Below are positions 5,068 through 13,474 of a stretch of 16,108 nucleotides of DNA, piece after piece. Each line of letters starts with the position of its first letter. Within the stretch, counting starts at the first letter, position 1. Origin of the DNA: Oscillospiraceae bacterium (GTDB lineage Bacteria > Bacillota > Clostridia > Oscillospirales > Acutalibacteraceae); assembly GCA_902795765.1 (NCBI GenBank), contig CADBMQ010000022.1:1-16108 (forward strand), read 5' to 3'. The position numbers and the translations under genes were made by a program. The notes under the pieces were generated by a model. It was not told the origin of the DNA. It ran no database searches and saw only the letters and a program-made list of their open reading frames with translations.

Positions 5068-7263
5068 TTGAAAAAGGCTAAATCAGCGGTGAAAATGCTT
5101 TGGTCACGTTCACTTATAACCTTTACAATAATGCTTGTAATATTTGCATACGTGTTTTTTGTTCTTTTTCAGCATACAATAATCAATGCAGACCAGCTGC
5201 GTCAACAAGCGGAAAATCAACAGTTGAGTGATGTTGAGGTTCAAGCCAAAAGAGGTAATATTTACGACTGCAAAATGAATGTCCTTGCAACTTCGGCAAC
5301 AGTATGGCAAACAGTAATCCGTCCGAGTGCAGTTCAAGAAGAGGATATAAATTTAATAGCAGGTCTATCGTCACTTATCGGCACAACTGCAGAAAAATTG
5401 ACAGAAACTTGCAAAGAAAAAATCAGTTACGCAAGAGTAGGAAAAAAACTCGAATCCGAAACAACGGAAAAAGTTCGTGAATATATCGACAAAAATAAAC
5501 TTACTTATTGCATTGACCTCGAAGAAACAAGTAAGCGTTATTATCCAAATGACAATCTCGTGTCGACAGTTATCGGTTTCACAGGAACAGATGGCGACGG
5601 CCTTGAAGGACTTGAATATGAATACAATGACTACCTCGCAGGCGAAAACGGCAGAATAGTTGCCGCTCGTGACTCGACAGGCGGAGAAATGCCGTTTGCC
5701 TATGAAAAAATCGTAGACGCAAAGGCGGGCGACTCGGTTGTAACAACAATCGATGAGTACATTCAGTATGTTGTTGAAAAATACTTGAACCAAGCAGTTG
5801 AGCAGAATGGCGTAAAAGAGCGTGGTTGTTGCATCGTAATGGATGTAAACACAGGTGGCATTCTCGCAATGGCATCAAAGCCCGACTTCAATCCCAATGA
5901 GCCGTTTGCGATATATGACGCTGAAACAAAAAAGAAAACAGATTCACTAACAGGCGATGCAAAGTCGAACGCAATCGCAGAAGCAAGAAGTAAGCAATGG
6001 CGTAATAAGTGCGTATCCGATACTTACGAACCCGGTTCTGTATTCAAGATTATAACAGGTAGTGCGGCAATCGAAGAAAATGCAATTTCGCTTAAAGATT
6101 CCTACTATTGCCCCGGATACATAACAATAGCCGACCGAACAATCCATTGCCACAATAGTGACGGACATGGCACACAATCTCTCGCAGAAGCATATATGAA
6201 CTCGTGTAATCCTGCGTTCATCTCAATCGGACAAAAACTCGGTGTAACACGTTTCACAAACTATCGAAAAGCATTCGGCCTTGAAAATTTGACAGGCATC
6301 GACCTCCCGGGCGAAACCACATCAATCGTTCACGAAGCATCTTCAATGGGTGCAGTAGAACTTGCGTCGGAGTCGTTTGGACAGTCGTTCTCAATAACTC
6401 CAATCCAACTCATAACCGCAGTATCAGCGGCAGTAAACGGTGGATACTTGTATCAACCGCATATAGCAAAACAGATTATCGACGCAAACGGAAATATCGT
6501 CAAAAATTTCGAAGCACAAGCAAAGCGTCAGGTAATCTCGGCAGAAACGAGCAAAAATATCTGCGAATTTTTAAACAAGGTAGTAAGCGACGGAACAGGT
6601 AAAAATGCATATGTCGCAGGATTTAGAGTAGGCGGTAAAACAGGTACTTCCGAGAAACTTAGTTCCGAGTCGGGCGAGGGAAGAATAGCGTCATTTGGAG
6701 CAGTAGCACCAACAGACGCACCTCAAATCGCAGTCTTAATGCTCCTTGACGAACCAAGTGTTGCAAACCCGTATGGTGGTACACTTTGTGGCCCACCTGT
6801 CGGCAAAATTCTCGAAGAAATACTTCCGTATCTCGGAGTAAGCCCCGAATATACCGCAGAAGAAGCAGAGAAACTCGCAATCGAAACACCTGATGTTTCG
6901 GGTAAATCCGTGAGTGATGCCGAAAAGATAATCGGCGATAAAGGACTCAAAGCAGCTGTAATCGGAGAAGGCGAAAAGGTTGTAAAACAAGTACCTCAAA
7001 GCGGAGCACAAATTCCACACGAGGGAAAAGTTATAATCTATACAGATAATAGTACAGAATCCGAAAAGGTAACCGTTCCCGATTTCAGCGGTATGACAGT
7101 ATCCGAAGCTAATGAGTTGGCGGTAAATTCGGGACTGAATATAATGCTTGCTGGTGCTATGGACTCATCAACGGCATACAATCAGTCGGTAGCAAAAGAA
7201 ACCGAAGTCGAGCGAGGAACCGTAATAACAGTATCATTCCGTGAAAACGTCACGGTAGAATAA
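5068..7263 (+). CDS. Class B penicillin-binding protein with two PASTA domains (FtsI/SpoVD family)
   Basis: This 731-residue septal transpeptidase cross-links peptidoglycan and is the expected partner of the SEDS protein encoded downstream. It has a short cytoplasmic N-terminus, a membrane anchor at about 14-36, a dimerisation domain (RGNIYDCKMNVLA at 62-74 is its usual start), then the transpeptidase with SVFK (Ser324 nucleophile, Lys327), SCN (379-381) and KTGT (524-527). Two PASTA repeats follow at about 606-660 (PDVSGKSVSDAEKIIGDKG) and 668-726 (VTVPDFSGMTVSEANELA). All catalytic motifs are present. TTG 5068 is taken as start because AAAGGAG (5051-5057) precedes it and the anchor follows at once. 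SpoVD (sporulation) and FtsI/Pbp2B (vegetative) have the same architecture; with only one such gene in the cluster, a vegetative role is more likely, but the name is left open. Confidence 0.95.
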   Translation: MKKAKSAVKMLWSRSLITFTIMLVIFAYVFFVLFQHTIINADQLRQQAENQQLSDVEVQAKRGNIYDCKMNVLATSATVWQTVIRPSAVQEEDINLIAGLSSLIGTTAEKLTETCKEKISYARVGKKLESETTEKVREYIDKNKLTYCIDLEETSKRYYPNDNLVSTVIGFTGTDGDGLEGLEYEYNDYLAGENGRIVAARDSTGGEMPFAYEKIVDAKAGDSVVTTIDEYIQYVVEKYLNQAVEQNGVKERGCCIVMDVNTGGILAMASKPDFNPNEPFAIYDAETKKKTDSLTGDAKSNAIAEARSKQWRNKCVSDTYEPGSVFKIITGSAAIEENAISLKDSYYCPGYITIADRTIHCHNSDGHGTQSLAEAYMNSCNPAFISIGQKLGVTRFTNYRKAFGLENLTGIDLPGETTSIVHEASSMGAVELASESFGQSFSITPIQLITAVSAAVNGGYLYQPHIAKQIIDANGNIVKNFEAQAKRQVISAETSKNICEFLNKVVSDGTGKNAYVAGFRVGGKTGTSEKLSSESGEGRIASFGAVAPTDAPQIAVLMLLDEPSVANPYGGTLCGPPVGKILEEILPYLGVSPEYTAEEAEKLAIETPDVSGKSVSDAEKIIGDKGLKAAVIGEGEKVVKQVPQSGAQIPHEGKVIIYTDNSTESEKVTVPDFSGMTVSEANELAVNSGLNIMLAGAMDSSTAYNQSVAKETEVERGTVITVSFRENVTVE

Positions 7264-7292
7264 ACGAAAAACATATAGAAGAAGGTATAAAA

Positions 7293-8717
7293 ATGATTTT
7301 TGCAGATATATATAAGAATTCACCCGAAAATTTGAAAAATAAACCTGTAACATCAATCCAATGCGACTCAAGAAAAGTAACAGATGGAACAGTTTTCGTT
7401 TGCATAAAAGGCAGCGCAATGGACGGTCATAAATTCGCACAAAATGCCTATGAAAATGGTGCAAGCGTTATCGTTTGCGAGCAGGATATGGGACTCGATA
7501 ATCAACTTGTAGTTGAAGATTCTCGTGAGGTTTATTCATCACTTTGCGCAGAGTTTTTCGGCAATCCTGCAAAAGGACTAAAACTCATCGGAATTACAGG
7601 TACAAGTGGAAAAACCACAAGCACATATATGATCCGTTCAATGCTCGAACAACTCGGACATAAAACAGGACTTATCGGCACAATTCAAAATATCGTAGGC
7701 GATGAAATTTTACCTGCAAAAAACACAACACCCGATGCTTATGAACTTCATTCGCTCTTGTCGCTTATGCTCAAAGCAGGTTGCGAGTATGTTGTAATGG
7801 AAGTTTCATCTCACGCACTTGACCAAAAGCGTGTTTGGGGACTTGAATTTGAGTGTGGAGTATTCACAAACTTGACACAAGACCACCTCGACTACCACAT
7901 CACAATGGAAAACTACTTACAAGCAAAATTATTGCTCTTCAAAATGTGCAAAACAGCAGTAATCAACCTTGATGACGAGTATTCGGATAGATTTATCAAC
8001 GAATGTGGTTGTAAAGTTATAACCTACTCAATCAAAGATTCAACTGCCGATTTCTTCGCATCAAATATTAAATACAATCCTGACGGTGTTTCTTATGACC
8101 TTTCGGGTATGAACAAAAAAATGGCAGTAAAAGTCTGCATTCCGGGTAGTTTCACAGTATATAACTCAATGACCGCAGGTGTTGCAATGATGGCTTGTGG
8201 ATTTGAGTTTAATAAAGTTGTACCGCTCATCAGCACAGTTGAGGGAGTAAAGGGAAGAGTCGAAGTCGTTCCCGGCGGTAAAGATTACACAATGATAATC
8301 GACTACGCACATACTCCTGACGAACTTGAAAACGTAATAAAGATGCTCAATCAAATCAAGAGTGGCAGAATGGTAACTTTGTTTGGTTGCGGTGGCGATC
8401 GTGACAGAACAAAACGACCGATAATGGGTAAGATTGCAGCACAGTTGTCCGACTTTGTAATTGTAACATCAGATAACCCACGTTCGGAAAATCCGACTGA
8501 AATCATCGAAGATATACTTGCAGGTATGCGTGATATAGACACACCTTATATAGTAATTGAAAATCGTGCAGAGGCAATCAAATATGCCGTACAACACGCG
8601 CGAGAGAGTGATATTGTACTCTTTGCAGGAAAAGGACACGAAACATATCAGATACTTCCGACAGGCACAATTCATTTCGATGAAAGAGAAGTAATCGCAG
8701 AGGCATTATCAGAATAA
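7293..8717 (+). CDS. murE: UDP-MurNAc-tripeptide ligase MurE (meso-diaminopimelate type)
   Basis: MurE adds the third amino acid to UDP-MurNAc-L-Ala-D-Glu in the cytoplasm, using ATP. The 474 residues cover the three Mur ligase domains: UDP-binding (about 1-98, with SIQCDSRKV), the ATPase (about 99-325, with GITGTSGKTTS at 100-110, NTTPDAYELH at 144-153, EVSSHALDQ at 170-178 and YLQAKLLLF at 208-216, holding the lysine usually carbamylated), and the C-terminal domain (DYAHTPDELEN at 337-347, GCGGDRDRTKRP at 365-376, GKGHE at 446-450). TSDNPRSENP contains DNPR at 394-397, the signature of meso-DAP specificity; lysine-adding enzymes differ at the Arg. ATG 7293 follows GAAGG (7281-7285) by seven bases, 29 bases after the PBP stop. 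murF, usually its neighbour, is missing here. Confidence 0.96.
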   Translation: MIFADIYKNSPENLKNKPVTSIQCDSRKVTDGTVFVCIKGSAMDGHKFAQNAYENGASVIVCEQDMGLDNQLVVEDSREVYSSLCAEFFGNPAKGLKLIGITGTSGKTTSTYMIRSMLEQLGHKTGLIGTIQNIVGDEILPAKNTTPDAYELHSLLSLMLKAGCEYVVMEVSSHALDQKRVWGLEFECGVFTNLTQDHLDYHITMENYLQAKLLLFKMCKTAVINLDDEYSDRFINECGCKVITYSIKDSTADFFASNIKYNPDGVSYDLSGMNKKMAVKVCIPGSFTVYNSMTAGVAMMACGFEFNKVVPLISTVEGVKGRVEVVPGGKDYTMIIDYAHTPDELENVIKMLNQIKSGRMVTLFGCGGDRDRTKRPIMGKIAAQLSDFVIVTSDNPRSENPTEIIEDILAGMRDIDTPYIVIENRAEAIKYAVQHARESDIVLFAGKGHETYQILPTGTIHFDEREVIAEALSE

Positions 8718-8754
8718 TTAAGGAATCACATACCGAGAAAGGATAGATAACTTT

Positions 8755-9789
8755 ATGTCAACAATATTATTGATTGCAGTAGCAGTGTGTGCATGTGTAA
8801 TAACTGCACTTTTAGGACTTGTACTCATACCGTTTTTGCGTAAAATCCACTTTGGACAGACAATTCTTGAAATCGGACCGAAGTGGCACCAAAAGAAACA
8901 AGGCACACCGATAATGGGTGGACTTATGTTTATCATAGGCATAATCCTTTCAATGGCAATCATATATACTGTCATATTCACAGTATTTCCAAACAGCGAT
9001 TTTGCAGTAGAACTAACATCAACTAACCGACTTTTACAGCTTCTTGCAGGCATCGGACTTGCACTTTTGATGTCGTTCATCGGATTTATGGACGACTACA
9101 TTAAAGCGGTAAAAAAACGCAATCTCGGACTTAAAGCGAGTCAGAAAACAGTAATACAACTCGGAGTATGTGTCGCATATCTTACAACAATGTACTTCGC
9201 AGGAATGCATACAACAAGAATCCCGTTTGTTGGCGAAATTGACATCACATCGGGCTTCGGACTCATCTTCTGGCCGATAGCACTTGTGTTTATCTACGGC
9301 TTCACAAATGCCGTAAACTTGACTGATGGCGTAGACGGACTCGCGTCTTCCGTAACATTCGTGGTAGCACTTTTCTATCTCGTGCTCACAACCGTACTCG
9401 CAGATTGGGGCTACAACCTTTTGTCGGCCGCACTTGCAGGTGCGTTGGTAGGCTTCCTTATCTGGAACTTGAATCCTGCCAAAGTATTTATGGGCGACAC
9501 AGGTTCAATGTTCCTTGGCGGAATAGTTGTCGCATTCGCATTCGGCACACATTATCCGATACTTTTGTTCCTTTCGGGCATACTTTATCTTGCAGAGGCA
9601 ATGTCTGTTGTGATTCAGGTTGCACATTATAAACGCACAGGCAAAAGATTTTTCAAAATGAGTCCAATCCACCATCATTTTGAAATGAGTGGCTGGAAAG
9701 AAAATAAAATAGTAGTAGTATTTTCGTTAGTAGCATTCGTAGGCTGTCTTATCGCATTCGGTCTTGTGGCAGCAGATTTGTTTATATAA
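8755..9789 (+). CDS. mraY: Phospho-MurNAc-pentapeptide transferase MraY
   Basis: MraY transfers phospho-MurNAc-pentapeptide from UDP to undecaprenyl phosphate, making lipid I on the inner face of the membrane. The 344-residue polytopic protein shows the family's catalytic landmarks: GTPIMGGLMF (50-59), FMDDYIKAVKKRNLGL (111-126) with the two metal/substrate aspartates at 113-114, NAVNLTDGVDGLA (185-197), NPAKVFMGDTGS (240-251) and the cytoplasmic HHHFE (306-310). About ten hydrophobic segments fit the known topology. The start ATG 8755 is 37 bases after murE, preceded by GAAAGGA at a rather long 11-base spacing, which may mean modest initiation. Only 15 bases separate it from ftsW; murD and murF, often found around it, are absent. 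Confidence 0.97.
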   Translation: MSTILLIAVAVCACVITALLGLVLIPFLRKIHFGQTILEIGPKWHQKKQGTPIMGGLMFIIGIILSMAIIYTVIFTVFPNSDFAVELTSTNRLLQLLAGIGLALLMSFIGFMDDYIKAVKKRNLGLKASQKTVIQLGVCVAYLTTMYFAGMHTTRIPFVGEIDITSGFGLIFWPIALVFIYGFTNAVNLTDGVDGLASSVTFVVALFYLVLTTVLADWGYNLLSAALAGALVGFLIWNLNPAKVFMGDTGSMFLGGIVVAFAFGTHYPILLFLSGILYLAEAMSVVIQVAHYKRTGKRFFKMSPIHHHFEMSGWKENKIVVVFSLVAFVGCLIAFGLVAADLFI

Positions 9790-9804
9790 ATTAGGAGTGA
9801 TTTT

Positions 9805-11010
9805 TTGGCAGAATCAAGACGCAATATACAGCGTCAATCGGAGGGAATACTGAAAAAGACGTTTGATAGTAACGTTCGGGAAATTAGTTCAATACCACGA
9901 AGATTAAAGAAAAATATTCATGCTCAACGTGGAAAATTGGATATAGGATTTCTTGTGATTTTAGGCTTAATAATCATATTCGGATTGATAATGCAGTTTT
10001 CGGCAAGTGGCCCGAAAGGTGTTCAGGAATATAACGACCGATATTTTTTCATAAGAAATCAGTTGATATTTGTTGGCGTTGGCATATTAATAATGCTTGC
10101 TATGTCCCTTGTTCCAACAGATGTTTGGCGAATAATAGTAAAGCCATTGATGTTTATTGTTCTTATCCTTTTGATATATACCAAACTTGTAGGTGAAAAA
10201 GGAAGATGGATTAGACTTTTTGGCATTAACTTTCAGCCGTCCGAACTTGCCAAATTTACACTTATCGTATACATTTCAAACATCATTTCAATCGATCCCG
10301 ATTGTGTAAAAAAAGTAGATAAATTCATAGGAAAAATTGTATTACCGCTTGGTATATTTGAAATGCTCGTTGCAATCGAGCCTCACTTGTCTGCAACAAT
10401 TCTTATTTTCCTAATCTGCATAACAATCATTTTTGTTGGCGGACTTGATAAGAAAATCTTAATACCGTGCTTAATAGGTGCGGTTGTGATAGTATTCTTG
10501 CTGATTTTGTTCGGTAGATCCTATTGGGGAGAGCGAATTGATATATGGCTCGATCCATATTCAGACCCGACAGGCAGCAGTTACCAAACACTTCAATCGA
10601 TGAGAGCAATCGGCTCAGGCGGACTGTTTGGAGTAGGACTTGGCGAGTCAACACAAAAATACTTGTGGCTTCCCGAACCTCAAAACGATTTCATTTTCTC
10701 GGTTGTCTGCGAAGAACTTGGCCTTGTAGGTGGAGTTTTTGTACTTGCACTTTTCAGCACACTTGTATTACGAGGCTTTATTCTTGCATCACGTTCACGT
10801 TCACGATACAACGCACTTTTGATAGTCGGAATTGTATCACAAATAGGTTATCAGGCGTTTTTAAATGCCGCAGTTGCAACCAACGCAATGCCCAATACGG
10901 GCATCAGCTTGCCTTTTTTCAGTTATGGCGGTACTTCGATAATGATGCTTTTAGCACAAGTAGGCGTATTACTTTCTGCATCAAGAGCCAGTAAAGTTAA
11001 AAAAGTGTGA
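9805..11010 (+). CDS. ftsW: SEDS peptidoglycan glycosyltransferase, FtsW/SpoVE family
   Basis: SEDS proteins polymerise lipid II into glycan strands in complex with a class B PBP; the PBP encoded upstream is the natural partner. The 401-residue protein has an unusually long, basic cytoplasmic N-terminus (about 46 residues) followed by about ten membrane segments. Key motifs are GRWIRLFGINFQPSELAK (133-150), the extracellular loop with ERIDIWLDP and GLGESTQKYLWLPEPQNDFIFS (278-299) containing the catalytic-type Asp at about 295, EELG (303-306), and the NTGISLPFFSYGGTS ending (364-378). TTG 9805 follows AGGAGTGA (9793-9800) by a few bases. It is the only gene in the window that clearly ends in TGA. 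FtsW and SpoVE cannot be told apart by sequence alone; location in the dcw cluster favours the division role. Confidence 0.93.
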   Translation: MAESRRNIQRQSEGILKKTFDSNVREISSIPRRLKKNIHAQRGKLDIGFLVILGLIIIFGLIMQFSASGPKGVQEYNDRYFFIRNQLIFVGVGILIMLAMSLVPTDVWRIIVKPLMFIVLILLIYTKLVGEKGRWIRLFGINFQPSELAKFTLIVYISNIISIDPDCVKKVDKFIGKIVLPLGIFEMLVAIEPHLSATILIFLICITIIFVGGLDKKILIPCLIGAVVIVFLLILFGRSYWGERIDIWLDPYSDPTGSSYQTLQSMRAIGSGGLFGVGLGESTQKYLWLPEPQNDFIFSVVCEELGLVGGVFVLALFSTLVLRGFILASRSRSRYNALLIVGIVSQIGYQAFLNAAVATNAMPNTGISLPFFSYGGTSIMMLLAQVGVLLSASRASKVKKV

Positions 11011-11023
11011 AAGGTAGATAAAA

Positions 11024-12145
11024 ATGAAAATATTATTTGCTTGTGGCGGTACAGGTGGACATATAAATCCTGCAATAGCCATAGCAGGAACATTAAAAGA
11101 AAAATATCCCGATACCGAAATAGCATTTATAGGTAACAGAAAAGGTATGGAATCAAAACTTGTTCCGAAGGCAGGTTATGATTTTTACCCGATAGATGTT
11201 GCAGGTTTCCAACGCAAATTGAGCCTTGAAAATGTAAAGAGAAATATCGACGCATTTTATAAAATGTTCGCATCAACAGTGCAGTCGGGCAAAATATTAA
11301 AAGAACTCAATCCCGATGTTGTTGTTGGTACAGGTGGATATGCTTGTGGTCCCGTACTTAGAAAAGCGGCAAAAATGGGCATTAAAACTGCAACACACGA
11401 GCAGAATGCATTTCCTGGTATCACAACCAAAATGCTCTGCAAAAGTGCAGACGAAATAATGGTAGCAATGCCACAAGCCATTAAGCGTTTGCCCGATAAC
11501 CGAAGCTATGTTGTAACAGGCAATCCGGTTCGTGAGTCGATTATAAAAACAACAAAGGAAGAAGCAAGAAAAGCACTCGGACTCGATGACCGCCCGATGA
11601 TTCTTTCACTTGGAGGCTCGCTTGGTGCAAGACGAGTAAACGAAGCGGTAGCAAGTGTACTCGGTTGGCACGGTAACACAGGTAAGTATTACCATTTTCA
11701 TGCAATCGGTAAATTCGGTATGGACTTTATGCCCGATTTGATTCGAGAAAAAGGCGTAGATTACGAGAATAAACCGTGGCTAAGAATTACCGAGTATATT
11801 TATGATATGGATTTATGTATGGCAGCGGCAGACCTTGTAATCAACCGAGCAGGAGCAACAACGCTCAGCGAACTCGAAGTTCAAGGTAAACCGTCAATAC
11901 TTATTCCGTCACCAAATGTGGCAGAAAATCATCAGTATTTCAATGCAAAAGCCCTTGCCGATAATGGTGCGGCAGTCATCATCGAGGAAAAAGACTTAAC
12001 TGGCGAAACACTCGTTAAAACAGTCGAAGAACTAATTGAAAACAAAGCAAAACTTCAAGAAATGAGCAAAGCAGCACGAAAAATGGCTGTTGTTGATTCA
12101 AACGAAAGAATTTGCGATGTAATATTAAAACTCGCCAATAAGTAA
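11024..12145 (+). CDS. murG: UDP-GlcNAc:lipid I N-acetylglucosaminyltransferase MurG
   Basis: MurG, a membrane-associated GT-B enzyme, adds GlcNAc to lipid I to give lipid II, the substrate later polymerised by the SEDS protein. Motifs in the 373 residues are the N-terminal glycine-rich CGGTGGHINPA (7-17) with His13, VVGTGGYACGP (100-110), THEQNAFPG (124-132) with the conserved HEQN, LSLGGSLGARRVNE (194-207), and the UDP-GlcNAc-binding NRAGATTLSELEVQGKPSIL (274-293) followed by NHQYFNAKAL (302-311). ATG 11024 is 13 bases after the ftsW stop, with AAGG (11011-11014) as a weak ribosome site. The gene is complete and unremarkable. Confidence 0.97.
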   Translation: MKILFACGGTGGHINPAIAIAGTLKEKYPDTEIAFIGNRKGMESKLVPKAGYDFYPIDVAGFQRKLSLENVKRNIDAFYKMFASTVQSGKILKELNPDVVVGTGGYACGPVLRKAAKMGIKTATHEQNAFPGITTKMLCKSADEIMVAMPQAIKRLPDNRSYVVTGNPVRESIIKTTKEEARKALGLDDRPMILSLGGSLGARRVNEAVASVLGWHGNTGKYYHFHAIGKFGMDFMPDLIREKGVDYENKPWLRITEYIYDMDLCMAAADLVINRAGATTLSELEVQGKPSILIPSPNVAENHQYFNAKALADNGAAVIIEEKDLTGETLVKTVEELIENKAKLQEMSKAARKMAVVDSNERICDVILKLANK

Positions 12146-12151
12146 CAAATC

Positions 12152-12210
12152 ACGCACTCTCTCATAAAATATAACGATTTAATTATCCGATTTTATGAAA
12201 CGGGGTGCGT
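12152..12210 (+). promoter_or_regulatory. Large stem-loop covering the murA ribosome binding site
   Basis: TCATAAAAT (12162-12170) and ATTTTATGA (12190-12198) form a perfect 9-bp stem. Below it, ACGCACTCT (12152-12160) pairs with GGGGTGCGT (12202-12210), using two G-U pairs. A small internal loop separates the two stems, and a 19-base A/T-rich loop closes the top. The lower 3' arm contains GGGGTG, the only plausible Shine-Dalgarno sequence for the murA ATG at 12214. The structure would therefore hide the ribosome site of murA. No T run follows, so it is not a terminator. Confidence 0.6.
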
Positions 12211-12213
12211 TTT

Positions 12214-13473
12214 ATGGCAGTCTTGCAGGTGGAGGGCGGCAGAAAACTATTTGGCGAAATGAGGATACACGGTGCGAAAAACAGCGCCTTACCCTTATTG
12301 ACCGCTGCACTTATCTGCGATGGAGAAACAATACTTGAAAACTGTCCGAACTTGTCTGATGTAGATTACACGATAGACATACTCAAAACTCTCGGTTGTA
12401 CAATCGAGCGAGAGGGCAGTACATTAGTGATAAATTCGTCGAACGCATACGGAAGCACAGTGCCTGAAAAGTATATGCAAAAGATGCGTTCGTCTGTGCT
12501 TTTTATAGGTGCAATGTTGTCGAAATGCGGCTCGGCAAGAGTGACCTATCCTGGCGGATGCGAACTCGGACCACGGCCGATAGACCTTCACTTAAAATCA
12601 ATCGGCACGCTCGGTGTCGATATAAATGAGCGACACGGCAAAATAGATTGCCGATGTGTAGGCAGACCGCAAGGAGCAGTAATTACACTTCCGTTTGTAA
12701 GTGTAGGCTCAACGGAAAATGCAATCTTGTGCTCGGTCAAAGCACATGGTACAACCAAAATACTAAATGCTGCCGCAGAGCCGGAAATCATAGATTTGTG
12801 TGAGTTTTTGAACAAATGCGGAGCAGATGTTCGTGGTGCAGGGACAGGAACAATTACAATAAACGGAGTAAACCGACTACACGGTTGCACTCATAGAATA
12901 ATACCCGATCGAATTGAAGCGGCAACATATATGTCGGCGTGTGCAGTAACGGGAGGACGAATGCGACTAACACATATCTGCACGGAGAATATCCAACCGG
13001 TGCTATACGCATTTCGTGAGTCGGGATGTACAGTAGATTTAGACGAAAACTCACTGTTCATCAGCGCACCAAAACGACTATCACGAATAAAACTTGTAAA
13101 AACCCAGCCGTATCCGGGCTTCCCAACAGATGCCCAAGCACCGTTGATGTCAATGGCAGCGGTTGCAAACGGCACGTCAATATTCATCGAAACCATATTT
13201 TCCGATAGATTTAAACATATCGAAGGGCTAACACGATTTGGAGCAAATATCAAATCGGAACAGTCGGTAGCCGTAGTCGAGGGAGTCGAAGAACTGTACG
13301 GTACAAAAGTATACGCACCCGACCTTAGGGCAGGTGCATCGTACATAGTGTCGGCATTGTCAGCAAACGGAATAAGCGAAATAGATGGAATGGTACATAT
13401 CAATCGTGGATACGAAAATATAAGCGAAAACCTAAATGCACTCGGTGCAAATACGCAGATAAAGGAAGAGTAA
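12214..13473 (+). CDS. murA: UDP-N-acetylglucosamine 1-carboxyvinyltransferase MurA
   Basis: MurA transfers enolpyruvate from PEP to UDP-GlcNAc, the committed step of peptidoglycan synthesis and the target of fosfomycin. The 419 residues form the two EPSP-synthase-like domains. Catalytic features seen are Lys22-Asn23 in HGAKNSALPL, the flexible loop PGGCELGPRPIDLHL with the fosfomycin-reactive Cys at about 116, PGFPTDAQAP in the second domain with the catalytic-type Asp, DRFKHIEGLTRFGA, and DLRAGASYI with the conserved Arg near the C-terminus. ATG 12214 is preferred over the in-frame GTG 12205 because it places Lys22/Asn23 at the standard numbering and leaves GGGGTG as ribosome site. That site lies inside a stem-loop, suggesting translational control. 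The gap to murG is 68 bases, longer than its neighbours'. Firmicutes often have two MurA copies; which this is cannot be told. Confidence 0.95.
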   Translation: MAVLQVEGGRKLFGEMRIHGAKNSALPLLTAALICDGETILENCPNLSDVDYTIDILKTLGCTIEREGSTLVINSSNAYGSTVPEKYMQKMRSSVLFIGAMLSKCGSARVTYPGGCELGPRPIDLHLKSIGTLGVDINERHGKIDCRCVGRPQGAVITLPFVSVGSTENAILCSVKAHGTTKILNAAAEPEIIDLCEFLNKCGADVRGAGTGTITINGVNRLHGCTHRIIPDRIEAATYMSACAVTGGRMRLTHICTENIQPVLYAFRESGCTVDLDENSLFISAPKRLSRIKLVKTQPYPGFPTDAQAPLMSMAAVANGTSIFIETIFSDRFKHIEGLTRFGANIKSEQSVAVVEGVEELYGTKVYAPDLRAGASYIVSALSANGISEIDGMVHINRGYENISENLNALGANTQIKEE

Positions 13474-13474
13474 A

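Noticed and set aside
10545..10994. Plus-strand 149-codon frame inside ftsW
   Set aside because: Out of frame with a clear SEDS gene; the translation is an Arg/Cys/Thr/Phe-rich shadow without motifs or a ribosome site.
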